NCBI RefSeq assembly: GCF_017753665.1
Contig: NZ_CP072524.1
Location: forward strand, 1,488,001-1,552,000
DNA from: Neisseria sicca
GTDB taxonomy: Bacteria; Pseudomonadota; Gammaproteobacteria; Burkholderiales; Neisseriaceae
Direction: 5' to 3'
DNA length: 64,000 nt
Part shown: positions 50,830-59,426 of the stretch, one piece after another
Numbering within the stretch: the stretch's first letter is position 1
Layout: each line of letters begins with the position of its first letter
Program-made: the position numbers and the translations under genes
The notes under the pieces: generated by a model
Told to the model about the DNA's origin: nothing
What the model saw: only the letters and a program-made list of their open reading frames with translations
Database searches by the model: none

Positions 50830-52047
50830 GAGACCTTTGCAAAATTCCCCAAAATCCCCTAAATTCCCACCAAGACATTTAGGGGATTTCTCATGAGCAC
50901 CTTCTTCCGGCAAACCGCACAAGCCATGATTGCCAAACACATCGACCGCTTCCCACTATTGAAGTTGGATCAGGTGATTGATTGGCAGCCGACCGAACAG
51001 TACCTGAATCGTCAAAGAACCCGTTACCTTAGAGACCACCGCGGCCGTCCCGCCTATCCCCTGTTGTCCATGTTCAAAGCCGTCCTGCTCGGACAATGGC
51101 ACAGCCTCTCCGATCCCGAACTCGAACACAGCCTCATCACCCGTATCGACTTCAACCTGTTTTGCCGTTTTGACGAGTTGAGCATCCCCGATTACAGCAC
51201 CTTATGCCGCTACCGCAACTGGCTGGCGCAAGACGACACCCTGTCCGAATTGCTGGAACTGATTAACCGCCAACTGACCGCAAAAGGCCTAAAAATAGAG
51301 AAAGCATCCGCCGCCGTCATTGACGCCACCATTATTCAAACCGCCGGCAGCAAACAGCGTCAGGCCATAGAAGTTGACGAGGAAGGACAAGTCAGCAGCC
51401 AAACCACACCGAGTAAAGATAAAGATGCTCGTTGGACAAAGAAAAACGGTTTATACAGACTCGGTTACAAACAACATACCCGTACCGATGAGGAAGGCTA
51501 TATCGAGAAACTGCACATCACCCCCGCCAATACCCATGAGTGTAACCACCTGTTGCCTTTGCTGGAAGGAATAGCCAAAGACACAACCGTCTATGCCGAC
51601 AAAGGCTACGACAGTGCGGAAAACCGGCAACATCTGAAAGAACATCGGTTGCTGGACGGCATTATGCGCAAAGCCCACCGCAACCGTCCGCTGACGGAAG
51701 CGCAAACCAAACGTAACCGGTATTTGTCGAAGACCCGTTATGTGGTCGAACAGAGCTTTGGTACGTTGCACCGTAAATTCCGCTACGCCCGGGCAGCCTA
51801 TTTTGGGCTGATTAAAGTGAGTGCGCAAAGCCATCTGAAGGCGATGTGTTTGAACCTGTTGAAAGCGGCTAACAGGCTAAGTGTGCCTGTTGCCGCCTAA
51901 AAGGCGGCCCGGATGCCTGATTATCAGGTATCCGGGGAGGATTAAGGGGGTATTTGGGTAAAATCAGGAGCAATTAGTGGCAGAAACAGCCGAAAACCTG
52001 TGTTTGGGTTTCGGCTGTCGGGGAAAGGGCTTTTTTGCAAAGGTCTC
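50830..52047 (+). mobile_element. IS5-family insertion sequence (1218 bp)
   Basis: Terminal inverted repeats GAGACCTTTGCAAAA (left) and its complement TTTTGCAAAGGTCTC (right). AGTC occurs directly on both sides (50826-50829 and 52048-52051), a 4-base target duplication. A hairpin CAGCCGAAA...TTTCGGCTG near 51988-52018 may terminate the transposase transcript. Confidence 0.95.
50893..51900 (+). CDS. IS5-family transposase
   Basis: 335 residues, apparently intact. DUF772 N-terminal part (YPLLSMFKAVLLGQWHSLSDPELEHSLITRIDF in parts), then the DDE catalytic domain: Asp in AAVIDATIIQTA, Asp in VYADKGYDSAEN and Glu in RYVVEQSFGTLHRKFRYARA. AGGGGATTTCTC precedes the ATG. Active transposition is plausible because termini, duplication and gene are all intact. 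Confidence 0.95.
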   Translation: MSTFFRQTAQAMIAKHIDRFPLLKLDQVIDWQPTEQYLNRQRTRYLRDHRGRPAYPLLSMFKAVLLGQWHSLSDPELEHSLITRIDFNLFCRFDELSIPDYSTLCRYRNWLAQDDTLSELLELINRQLTAKGLKIEKASAAVIDATIIQTAGSKQRQAIEVDEEGQVSSQTTPSKDKDARWTKKNGLYRLGYKQHTRTDEEGYIEKLHITPANTHECNHLLPLLEGIAKDTTVYADKGYDSAENRQHLKEHRLLDGIMRKAHRNRPLTEAQTKRNRYLSKTRYVVEQSFGTLHRKFRYARAAYFGLIKVSAQSHLKAMCLNLLKAANRLSVPVAA

Positions 52048-52816
52048 AGTCATCTATCTGCTTCATCAATTCGTCCACCGTCAATTCTCCTGCGTTATAG
52101 AAACACTCCGTCTTCAACACCGCAAAGAAGCTTTCCATCGGCGCATTGTCCCAGCAGTTCGCCTTTCGCGACATGCTTTGAACCATGGAATGCTCCGCAA
52201 GCAATTCCCTATACCCCGCCGTACGGTACAGCACACCCTGGTCGGAATGCAGCATCGTTCCCTTATCAGTCAGACGGGGTGCGGCTTTTTCGAGCATTTC
52301 CTTCACCATTTCGCTGTTAGCATTGCGGCTCATGGCGTAGGCGACGATTTCTCGGTTGAACAAGTCCAAGATTGGCGAGAGGTACAGTTTGCCGTCGCTC
52401 CCTTTGAGTTCGGTCACGTCGGTCAGCCATTTTTCGTTGGGCTTTTGGGCTTTGAACCGGCGTTTGAGGAGGTGTTCCGATATTTCGCCCATGGCGGGAT
52501 GGCGGTAGGCTTTTTTCGCCCGTATGAGGGCTTTCAGTCCTAGCTGCTTCATCAGCCGCGCCACTTTTTTGCGGTTCCAATCCAATGCTGCGGCAATGCG
52601 CCTTTGCCCGTAGCGTCCTTTATGTCGTCGGTAGGTTTCGACAAGGAGGGCTTTGTCGGCTTCATCGGGGTCGGGTCGGTCTTGGTGATAGTAGTAAAAG
52701 CTGCTTTTGGGCAGGTTTGCGATGTGCAGCAGGTATTTGAGCGGGTGTTGCGCCCTCAGTGCTTGGACGGTTTGGCTTTGTCCTTTTCGGTCCGCTTTTG
52801 GCTGAGGGCTTTCAAC
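52046..52816 (-). pseudogene. IS3-family transposase OrfB, 3' end cut off by the IS5-family insertion
   Basis: About 257 residues: helical region, then the rve integrase core with Asp in EKWLTDVTELKG, Asp in MLHSDQGVLY and Glu in NAPMESFFAVLKTE. OrfB is normally made by -1 frameshift from orfA; the frames overlap and A-rich slippery runs (CCAAAAG, GAAAAGG) lie in the overlap. The reading frame ends at an artificial stop in the IS5 terminal repeat. I give the start only approximately. Confidence 0.9.
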
Positions 52817-53106
52817 TCCTTTAGGTAGGCGACCTTTGCGCGCATATAGCACAACTCTTCGATAAGCTCTGCCTGTGTTTTTTCGTTGTCGGGTTTGTCG
52901 GCGATGAAGGGGTTTTTGCGGTGGTCGGTCATGGTTTTGGATTGTGGATGTTCGAGTGCGCCGATGCCGCCTTCCTGATAGGCGCGTATCCATCGCCGCA
53001 GGTGGGTTCGGGAAATGCCGTAGTGGTCTGCGGTACGCTGTTGGCTGCGTATGTGCAGGTAGTGGAGTACGGCTTGGTATTTGAAGTGTAATGTATATTT
53101 GCTCAT
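52756..53106 (-). CDS. IS3-family transposase OrfA
   Basis: 116 residues. Helix-turn-helix of the HTH_28/InsE type (YQAVLHYLHIRSQQRTADHYGISRTHLRRWI, in parts) and a leucine-zipper-like C-terminus (ELIEELCYMRAKVAYLKELKAL). Start ATG 53106 in the IS interior; the longer frame extends outside the element and is not real. Confidence 0.92.
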   Translation of the reverse strand: MSKYTLHFKYQAVLHYLHIRSQQRTADHYGISRTHLRRWIRAYQEGGIGALEHPQSKTMTDHRKNPFIADKPDNEKTQAELIEELCYMRAKVAYLKELKALSQKRTEKDKAKPSKH

Positions 53107-53241
53107 AAAAAAACTGCACCTTGTGAGTTGGAGGGGATGTCCAACTTTTGGGGTGCAGTTCAAAACAGGAAAACCGGTTTTCAGACGACCTTTTTTGCAA
53201 CCATGTTTTGATTGCCAGCCCATTCAAGAATGATAGTCTTG

Positions 53242-53345
53242 TAGCGTGGGCTTTGCCCACGAAGATGATGAGTAAAAGAACTGAAGATAATAAGCAAAAA
53301 AACTGCTGAAACTTTCCCTATTATTCGCGGGCAAAGCCCACGCTA
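53242..53345. mobile_element. MITE-like inverted-repeat element (104 bp)
   Basis: 22-base terminal inverted repeats with one mismatch, beginning TAGCGTGGGCTTTGCCCA; each arm is itself palindromic (GTGGGCTTTGCCCAC). The 60-base centre is AT-rich and non-coding. Flanks are TTG/TGG with no clear duplication. It lies between the IS pair and rpoD in a gap of 303 bases without a gene. Confidence 0.65.
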
Positions 53346-53380
53346 TGGGTTTTAAGCAAGCATAGTGTAATGAACACAAA

Positions 53381-53420
53381 AGGTCGTCTGAAAACGTACA
53401 ATCACTATTTCAGACGACCT
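53381..53420. repeat. DUS inverted pair downstream of rpoD
   Basis: AGGTCGTCTGAA and TTCAGACGACCT with a 16-base loop, next to the rpoD terminator. Confidence 0.8.
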
Positions 53421-53430
53421 CTTACCCATA

Positions 53431-53464
53431 AAAAACCGCAGGTATGGAACCTGCGGTTTTTTAT
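53431..53464 (-). terminator. Rho-independent terminator of rpoD
   Basis: On the minus strand, AAAAACCGCAGG pairs with CCTGCGGTTTTT across a short loop and ends in a T-run, directly after the rpoD stop. Confidence 0.95.
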
Positions 53465-53465
53465 T

Positions 53466-55415
53466 TTACAATTTGCTGTCTTCGCTGTCGAGGAAGCTTC
53501 TGAGGCGGTCGCTGCGGGTCGGATGACGCAGTTTGCGCAGGGCTTTGGCTTCGATTTGACGGATACGTTCGCGGGTTACGTCAAACTGTTTGCCGACTTC
53601 TTCGAGCGTGTGGTCGGTATTCATGTCGATACCGAAACGCATACGCAGGACTTTGGCTTCGCGCGGTGTCAGGCTTTCGAGGATTTCTTTGGTGACTTCG
53701 TGCAGGCTGGTGTACATCGCGGCGTCTGCAGGGGCGACGTTGTTGGCATCCTCGATGAAGTCGCCCAAGTGCGAATCGTCGTCGTCGCCGATCGGGGTTT
53801 CCATCGAAATCGGCTCTTTGGCGATTTTCATGATTTTGCGGATTTTGTCTTCCGGCATTTCCATCAACTCGGCGAGTTTGGCGGAATCGGGCTCTTCGCC
53901 GGTTTCTTGCAGATACTGGCGGGAGATGCGGTTCATCTTGTTGATGGTTTCAATCATGTGCACCGGAATACGGATGGTGCGCGCCTGGTCGGCAATCGAG
54001 CGGGTAATCGCTTGGCGGATCCACCATGTCGCGTAGGTGGAGAATTTGTAGCCGCGGCGGTATTCGAACTTGTCGACCGCCTTCATCAAGCCGATGTTGC
54101 CTTCTTGAATCAAATCAAGGAACTGCAAACCTCGGTTGGTGTATTTTTTGGCGATGGAAATCACCAGGCGCAAGTTTGCCTGAATCATTTCCTGCTTGGC
54201 GGCTGCGGTTTCTTTTTCACTCGACACCATGTTTTTATTGATGTCTTTCAGCTCTTCGATGGAAATGCGGGTTTCTTTTTCCATGTTCGCCAACTCGGTT
54301 TGTTTTTCGAGGATGGCGTGGCGGAAGCGGTCGAGTGCGTCGCTCCAGACCCTGCCTTTGGCGACTTCTTCTTCTACCCATTTCAGGTTGGTGATTTCGG
54401 GCAGGAAGTTTTGGATGAAGTAGTCGCGTTCCATATGGACGCGGTCAAGGCAGATGTCGCGGATTTCGCGTTCAAGCTTGCGGATGTTTTCGACACGGCT
54501 GCGAAGGTTGCCGCTGAGGCTTTCGATTTGGCGGGTGGCGAAGCGGACTTCCAAGAGCTTGTTGGCGATGGCGTCGCGGTGTGCCAAATAATCGGGGTGG
54601 CGGCTGTCGTGTTTTTCCAGCTTTTTAATCATCTTGCCGTATTCGCTTTCGATGAAGGCGAAATGATCCAGCACTTTTTGCTTCAATTCGGCAAGATGGG
54701 CGGCGGACATGGCTTCGGCATCGCTGCCGGAATCGTCGTCATCTTCGTCTTCATCCTCTTCATCTTCGTCGCTGCTGCCGGAATTGTCGTCGTTTGACGC
54801 GCTTTCCAAGTGTCCCAAGCCCAATTCGTTGAGCAACACTTCGTTCGGGTCGATGATGGCTTCGACCACTTCGTCCACGCGGATTTCATCCTTGCGGATT
54901 TGCTCGATCAGCTCGAGGATTTCAGCGATAGAACCCGGACAGGCGGAAATCGCCTGCACCATGTTCTTCAGGGCGTTTTCGATTTTTTTGGCGATGATGA
55001 TTTCGTCTTCGCGGGTCAGCAGGTCAACCTGCCCCATTTCGCGCATATACATACGCACGGGATCGGTGGTTCTGCCGAACTCGGAGTCCGCGCTGGACAA
55101 GGCGGCTTCGGCTTCGGCAACGGCATCGTCGTCGGTTACGGCGGCGGCGTTGTCGCTCAACAAAATGTCTTCCGCATCAGGCGCCTGCTCGGTCACTTGG
55201 ATACCCAAGCCGGAAATCATGCTAACGATGTTGTCGATTTGATCCGCATCGGACATATCGTCGGGCAAGGCGTCGTTGATTTCGGAATAAGTGATGTAGC
55301 CGCGTTCCTTACCCATAATGATGAGCTGGCGCAGGCGGGCGCGCTGCTCTTCAAGGGTCAGCGGACGGTTGTCGTCCTGTTCTTGATAGTCTTCGTGATT
55401 TTGGTCTTTAGACAT
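53466..55415 (-). CDS. rpoD: RNA polymerase sigma factor RpoD (sigma-70)
   Basis: 649 residues. Region 1.1 (about 15-75), 1.2 (DPVRMYMREMGQVDLLTREDEI), a non-conserved region with the acidic run SSDEDEEDEDEDDDDSGS, regions 2.1-2.4 (EGNIGLMKAVDKFEYRRGYKF; STYATWWIRQAITR), region 3 and region 4.2 (TLEEVGKQFDVTRERIRQIE; ALRKLRHPTR). The main housekeeping sigma factor. Downstream of dnaG, the common dnaG-rpoD order; a 220-base gap with one DUS (55522) lies between and shows no gene. Confidence 0.98.
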   Translation of the reverse strand: MSKDQNHEDYQEQDDNRPLTLEEQRARLRQLIIMGKERGYITYSEINDALPDDMSDADQIDNIVSMISGLGIQVTEQAPDAEDILLSDNAAAVTDDDAVAEAEAALSSADSEFGRTTDPVRMYMREMGQVDLLTREDEIIIAKKIENALKNMVQAISACPGSIAEILELIEQIRKDEIRVDEVVEAIIDPNEVLLNELGLGHLESASNDDNSGSSDEDEEDEDEDDDDSGSDAEAMSAAHLAELKQKVLDHFAFIESEYGKMIKKLEKHDSRHPDYLAHRDAIANKLLEVRFATRQIESLSGNLRSRVENIRKLEREIRDICLDRVHMERDYFIQNFLPEITNLKWVEEEVAKGRVWSDALDRFRHAILEKQTELANMEKETRISIEELKDINKNMVSSEKETAAAKQEMIQANLRLVISIAKKYTNRGLQFLDLIQEGNIGLMKAVDKFEYRRGYKFSTYATWWIRQAITRSIADQARTIRIPVHMIETINKMNRISRQYLQETGEEPDSAKLAELMEMPEDKIRKIMKIAKEPISMETPIGDDDDSHLGDFIEDANNVAPADAAMYTSLHEVTKEILESLTPREAKVLRMRFGIDMNTDHTLEEVGKQFDVTRERIRQIEAKALRKLRHPTRSDRLRSFLDSEDSKL

Positions 55416-55635
55416 GGATTACTTTCTTGATCTGATGGTGTGCCGACGGTTTGCATGATGCACCTGAAGGCGGAACAGAGTTACAACCGATTTAAAGTCA
55501 ATCTTTTGGATTGTAACTCTGAGGTCGTCTGAAAGCTCTTTGGAACGGGTGTTCTGCGGGATCATATTCGCAGCTTGGGACAATGCTTTTCTGACGGCCT
55601 GAAGGTTGCTGGATTCGGCTGGGATTGCCGTTCGT

Positions 55636-57408
55636 TCAATTTTGCTTTGCCGTCAAAAGCGACAGCAAGAGTTTTTTTTCATTTTCATTCAAACCCGATT
55701 GCAGGCTTTTCTGCTTGAGAGTTTCGATTTGTTGGTATTTTAACTCGTTAAGGAGTTTCTTCATGCCGATTTGGAAGTTTTCGCGGTCTTCTTCGCCTCC
55801 GCCTTCCATTTCTTCAGAATAGAGTGTCGATTGGAAGATTTGGTTCACGGTTTCTTCGTAAGGAGAACCGCGCATATACTCTAAAACCTGCGCGGTAGCG
55901 GGTACGGCGGCATGGCTTTTAATGGTTTCGGCAAGATTGGCAAGGCAGGCGAAATCGCCGTCCAATGCCAAATAATCGGGCAGGTCTATATATGCAGCCC
56001 AATCCGGATTTATCAAGAGGCTGCGGATTTGCCGTTGCACCAGCGTCAGCATGACCGGCTGTTTGACGGAAATCGGAGGCAGTTTGTAGCTTTTTTGTTT
56101 GACGTGCCGCTTCGGCGCTTCCTGCCCGAGCAGTTGGGCGAGATTGTCGGGATCGATGCCGACCAGCTCGCTCAGTCGTTGTTTCAATAAATAAGCCAAT
56201 GCCGGCGCGGTAATTTGCGCCAAAAGCGGAGAACTGGTTTTCACCAATTCCGCCTTACCTTCCTGCGTATTGAGATTGAGGTCGTCTGAAAGATGTTCCC
56301 AGAAATATTCCGACAAGGGCTTACTTTGATTCAACAGCGCATCTTCAAATTGCGCTTTTCCGTAGGCGCGGATGTAGCTGTCGGGGTCGTGTTCTTCGGG
56401 TAAGAACAAAAAATGCAGCGATTTGTCGTCTTTCAACTGCGGCAACGCGTTTTCCAGCGCGCGCCAAGCCGCTTTCCGTCCCGCGCTGTCGCCGTCGAAA
56501 CAGAAATAAATACTGTCCGCCTGCCGCATCAGGATTTTGACGTGTTCCGCCGTCGTCGCCGTACCCAAAGCCGCTACGCCGTAGCCCACGCCAAACTGCG
56601 CCAGCGCGACCACATCCATATAACCTTCGACCACCAAAATCCGCCCTGCTTCTTTGACCGCAGCACGTCCTTCATACAAACCGTAAAGGTTTTTCCCCTT
56701 ATCAAACAAAGGCGTATCAGGAGAGTTCAAATATTTCGGTTTCGAGTCGTCCAACACCCTGCCACCAAAACCAATCACCTGCCCGCGCGGATTGCGGATG
56801 GGGAACATAATCCGATGACGGAATCGGTCATAATGCCGCCCCTCATTGTCAATCACCATCCCCGTATCCACCAACGCAGTATTCGGGTACGGTTGGAACA
56901 CCTGCGCCAAAGGCTGCCAGCCGTCGGGCGCGTAGCCCAAACCATAATGCGCAATGACTTCCGCGCTCAAACCGCGTTTGTCCAAATACGCCTTCGCCGC
57001 CGGATTGAATTTCAACTGTTGCGCGTAAAAATCCGCAGCCGCTGCCGTCGTTTCCTCCAGCGTCTGCTGCTTTTTCTTACGTTCGGCACGGACTTCAGGA
57101 TTATCGTTCTGCCCGCGCACTTTAGGCACGACCATGCCCACGCGGTCGGCAAGAAACTGCACCGCCTCTGGAAACGACAGCCCCTGATGTTCCATCACAA
57201 AACCAATCGCCGAACCATGCGCCCCGCAACTGAAACAATGATAAAACTGCTTGGTCGGACTAACCGAAAACGACGGCGTCTTTTCCTTGTGGAACGGACA
57301 ACAAGCCATATAGTTCGCCCCGCCCTTCTTCAGCGGAACCTGCTCGTCGATAATATCGACAATATCGACTTTGGCCAGAAGCTCGTCAATGAAATCGGAT
57401 GGAATCAT
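55636..57408 (-). CDS. dnaG: DNA primase DnaG
   Basis: 590 residues. Zinc-binding CHC2 domain with Cys37, His40, Cys58 and Cys61 (CCPFHKEKTPSF; HCFSCGAHG). RNA-polymerase core with RFRHRIMFPIRNPRG and Toprim motifs VVEGYMDVVALAQFG and FCFDGDSAGRKAA. The C-terminal about 150 residues bind DnaB. Start ATG 57408 (MIPSDFIDELLAKVDIVDII) is the standard beginning; the longer frame runs through a DUS. Internal DUS (56280) encodes SDDLNL. Confidence 0.97.
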   Translation of the reverse strand: MIPSDFIDELLAKVDIVDIIDEQVPLKKGGANYMACCPFHKEKTPSFSVSPTKQFYHCFSCGAHGSAIGFVMEHQGLSFPEAVQFLADRVGMVVPKVRGQNDNPEVRAERKKKQQTLEETTAAAADFYAQQLKFNPAAKAYLDKRGLSAEVIAHYGLGYAPDGWQPLAQVFQPYPNTALVDTGMVIDNEGRHYDRFRHRIMFPIRNPRGQVIGFGGRVLDDSKPKYLNSPDTPLFDKGKNLYGLYEGRAAVKEAGRILVVEGYMDVVALAQFGVGYGVAALGTATTAEHVKILMRQADSIYFCFDGDSAGRKAAWRALENALPQLKDDKSLHFLFLPEEHDPDSYIRAYGKAQFEDALLNQSKPLSEYFWEHLSDDLNLNTQEGKAELVKTSSPLLAQITAPALAYLLKQRLSELVGIDPDNLAQLLGQEAPKRHVKQKSYKLPPISVKQPVMLTLVQRQIRSLLINPDWAAYIDLPDYLALDGDFACLANLAETIKSHAAVPATAQVLEYMRGSPYEETVNQIFQSTLYSEEMEGGGEEDRENFQIGMKKLLNELKYQQIETLKQKSLQSGLNENEKKLLLSLLTAKQN

Positions 57409-57442
57409 AGTTCGGCGGATGCGTATGGACAGGACAAACGTT

Positions 57443-57476
57443 TTCAGACGACCTTTTATCTTAAAGGTCGTCTGAA
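57443..57476. repeat. Outward DUS inverted pair upstream of dnaG
   Basis: TTTTCAGACGACCTTTTA and TAAAGGTCGTCTGAAAA with a short loop, 35 bases before the dnaG ATG. Confidence 0.75.
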
Positions 57477-57594
57477 AACAGAATCTCAAATCGGTTTAAA
57501 AACAAGGTTCGTATTATAACGTGTATTCGGGATAAAAATAGCACTCTTACAAAACCGACTCCTTAGCTGGCCGCTTATGCAACACAAACCTTCG

Positions 57595-57626
57595 AGGTCG
57601 TCTGAAAATTCGTTTTCAGACGACCT
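57595..57626. terminator. DUS hairpin after the Slam gene
   Basis: CGAGGTCGTCTGAAAA and TTTTCAGACGACCTCG, 16-base arms and a short loop, 8 bases past the Slam stop on the minus strand. Marks the end of the TBDR-haemophore-Slam cluster. Confidence 0.88.
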
Positions 57627-57633
57627 CGAGGGC

Positions 57634-59100
57634 TCAAAACCTGTATTCTGCTTTGACGGTAAATTCATTGCGTTTGTAGCGGTTCAACCAGGACGAGCTT
57701 TTGTTGTCGGTGTGCTTGATGCTTAAGACGGGCGTAATGCCGCGGAGGAAAGGGTGGTCGAATTTGATGTCCAACTGGTAGGTGCGTTCGAAATCACGGC
57801 GGCGGGTTTCCAGCCAGGCATGGTAGTCCTGATAGGCTGTTTTGCGCCAGATTGCCTGAAAGGTGGCGTCGATGCCGGATTCGAAACGTTTGTTGACACC
57901 CGCGCGCAGGCCGTGCCGGCGGTAGGAATCCACTTTTTCGCGACTGTTTTTGCGCAGGTAGTCGTAGCCGCCGAATACCAGCCAGTCTTTCGGCAGGGCG
58001 TAGATGGCGGTGGTGAACAGAAGCGTCTGCGGGCCGTTGAAATGTTTTAATTCGCCGCGGTAGCGGTCGTATTTGTGGTCGAGCTGCACGCCCAGCGAGG
58101 CTTGGTCGGAAAAGGTGCGGCTGTATGCCGTGCTGATGCCGGCGCTGCTGTCGCGCAGTTTGCCGCCCGACCATTCGTATTGCACCTGCGGGCCGACACT
58201 GAAGGAATGGTCTTTGCTCTGAAAACTGTAAGCGGGGCTGACGTTGATATTGTGTTCGCCGTATTCTTTATTGCCGGGATAGAGCCGGCCCCATGCGTAG
58301 CCGCCCAGTTGCAGGCCGTGGTGGCCGTTGAGCGAAATGCGTCTGCTTAAGTTGGCTTCATATACCCACATCCGGTTTTTCAACGCATCGGGCGCGTAGG
58401 CGTCAAGCTGTTCGTTGCGGCAGGACAGCATTCCGTCGCCGTCCAGAATCGGCTGCCCGTTGGAATCGAAACCGCAGCTTGTCTGATTGCGGACAACCGT
58501 CGCGCCCGACGACTGGTTTAAGTTGGTGTTGTAACCCGCGCCGAACGAAACCGAACCGCTCCACGCATCGCGTTTCTTCAAAGCGTCGGCAAACACTTTG
58601 ATTTTCTCATTGACGGCGGGCACTTCGGGAATATCAATACCGTCGAACAATGCCGCCGATTCTTTGTTTTGTTTGTCTATAAACAGCAGCCGCGCCAAAT
58701 CCAGGCGGCCGCGCAGAAATTCGGGATTTTTGCGGTAAAGCTCGCGGTATTTCGCCAGCGCGGCCTTCAAATCGTCGCGGAACACCGCCTGATTGGCCTC
58801 GGCAAACAGCACTATATCGGGGTCGTAATCATCTTGACGGCGGTAAATGTCTAACAGCCGCGCCGTTTCTTCCTCGTTTTGCGCATTGACCGCCTTCATC
58901 AGCGACAACGCCAAATCTTCGCCGTCCTGCACTTCTCCCGCGCCGAACTCAATCGCCGTATTGTCCGCTTCGTTCCTTTCCTGCTGCGCGCGGCGGAGTT
59001 CCGTTCCCTGTTTGAGCTGCATGAAGCGGTCTTCCCTGTCGTCGGCAAACGCATGGGGCAGCAGGCTGATAAAAAAAGGAAGGAGCAAAAGGCGTTTCAT
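57634..59100 (-). CDS. Slam-family outer-membrane translocator (surface lipoprotein assembly modulator)
   Basis: 488 residues. Signal peptide MKRLLLLPFFISLLPHAFA. A periplasmic TPR-like domain spans about 50-185 (AANQAVFRDDLKAALAKYRELYRKNP in part; LARLLFIDKQNKESAALF). The rest is a DUF560-type beta-barrel (SVSFGAGYNTNLNQSSGATV; NLSRRISLNGHHGLQLGGYA; RYRGELKHFNGPQTLLF) ending in NEFTVKAEYRF with terminal Phe. Slam proteins carry surface lipoproteins or soluble TbpB-like proteins across the outer membrane. AGGAAAG sets the ATG. Third in the TBDR, haemophore, Slam order; its likely client is the 59427 gene. Confidence 0.93.
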   Translation of the reverse strand: MKRLLLLPFFISLLPHAFADDREDRFMQLKQGTELRRAQQERNEADNTAIEFGAGEVQDGEDLALSLMKAVNAQNEEETARLLDIYRRQDDYDPDIVLFAEANQAVFRDDLKAALAKYRELYRKNPEFLRGRLDLARLLFIDKQNKESAALFDGIDIPEVPAVNEKIKVFADALKKRDAWSGSVSFGAGYNTNLNQSSGATVVRNQTSCGFDSNGQPILDGDGMLSCRNEQLDAYAPDALKNRMWVYEANLSRRISLNGHHGLQLGGYAWGRLYPGNKEYGEHNINVSPAYSFQSKDHSFSVGPQVQYEWSGGKLRDSSAGISTAYSRTFSDQASLGVQLDHKYDRYRGELKHFNGPQTLLFTTAIYALPKDWLVFGGYDYLRKNSREKVDSYRRHGLRAGVNKRFESGIDATFQAIWRKTAYQDYHAWLETRRRDFERTYQLDIKFDHPFLRGITPVLSIKHTDNKSSSWLNRYKRNEFTVKAEYRF

Positions 59101-59426
59101 AAGATTCTTTCCTGTGTATCGGGCGGCTTTGTTTTTCAGACGACCTTTTCAAAGAAAAACTTATATTTCATCTTTACCGGGCAAGAACATTGTTTATTTG
59201 CATGAAAGCCCCTGCCGGGTCGTCTGAAAAATGAGCTTCTCAAGCCCATCGAAACAGCACGCCTTCAAACTCACGGGCCATTCGGAAAATACCGGCTTAA
59301 ACGCATTGCGAAGCCCGATATTTCCGAACGGCCCTGTACGATGTGCATTGTGTGTCGGATTTGTGTTTTATAGGCGAACGGAATGGGGAACGACAAAAAC
59401 CGTCCGCCTTATCGCATTATGATTCA
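59101..59426. other. Non-coding gap between the haemophore and Slam genes
   Basis: Holds an outward DUS pair (TTCAGACGACCT at 59135, GGGTCGTCTGAA at 59217). No convincing promoter, terminator or gene; a 63-codon frame on the plus strand has no ribosome site. Weak inverted words (CGGAAAATA../..TATTTCCG near 59284-59323) could form a hairpin. Confidence 0.5.

Larger units (their letters stand above)
50694..53162 (-). mobile_element. IS3-family insertion sequence, interrupted by an IS5-family element
   Basis: Ends are imperfect inverted repeats: TGAACTGGTCCCCAAATC at 50694 and TGAACTGCACCCCAAAAG (minus strand) ending at 53162. Removing the inner element and one 4-base duplication leaves about 1247 bases, a normal IS3 length, with overlapping orfA and orfB. 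AAA flanks both ends, a possible 3-base target duplication. It landed inside a DUS inverted pair: GGTCATCTGAAAA on the left (one-base variant) and TTCAGACGACCT at 53180 on the right. Confidence 0.92.

Noticed and set aside
52046..53260. Reading the IS3 frame from 53260 as one intact 405-residue transposase
   Set aside because: The first part of that frame lies outside the IS or antisense to orfA; true OrfB begins near 52816 by frameshift and is cut by the inner IS.
53370..54797. A 475-codon plus-strand frame opposite rpoD
   Set aside because: Antisense shadow of rpoD; low-complexity Phe/Asp/Val content.
59231..59422. A 63-codon plus-strand frame between the haemophore and Slam genes
   Set aside because: Begins inside a DUS, lacks a ribosome site and runs against the operon.
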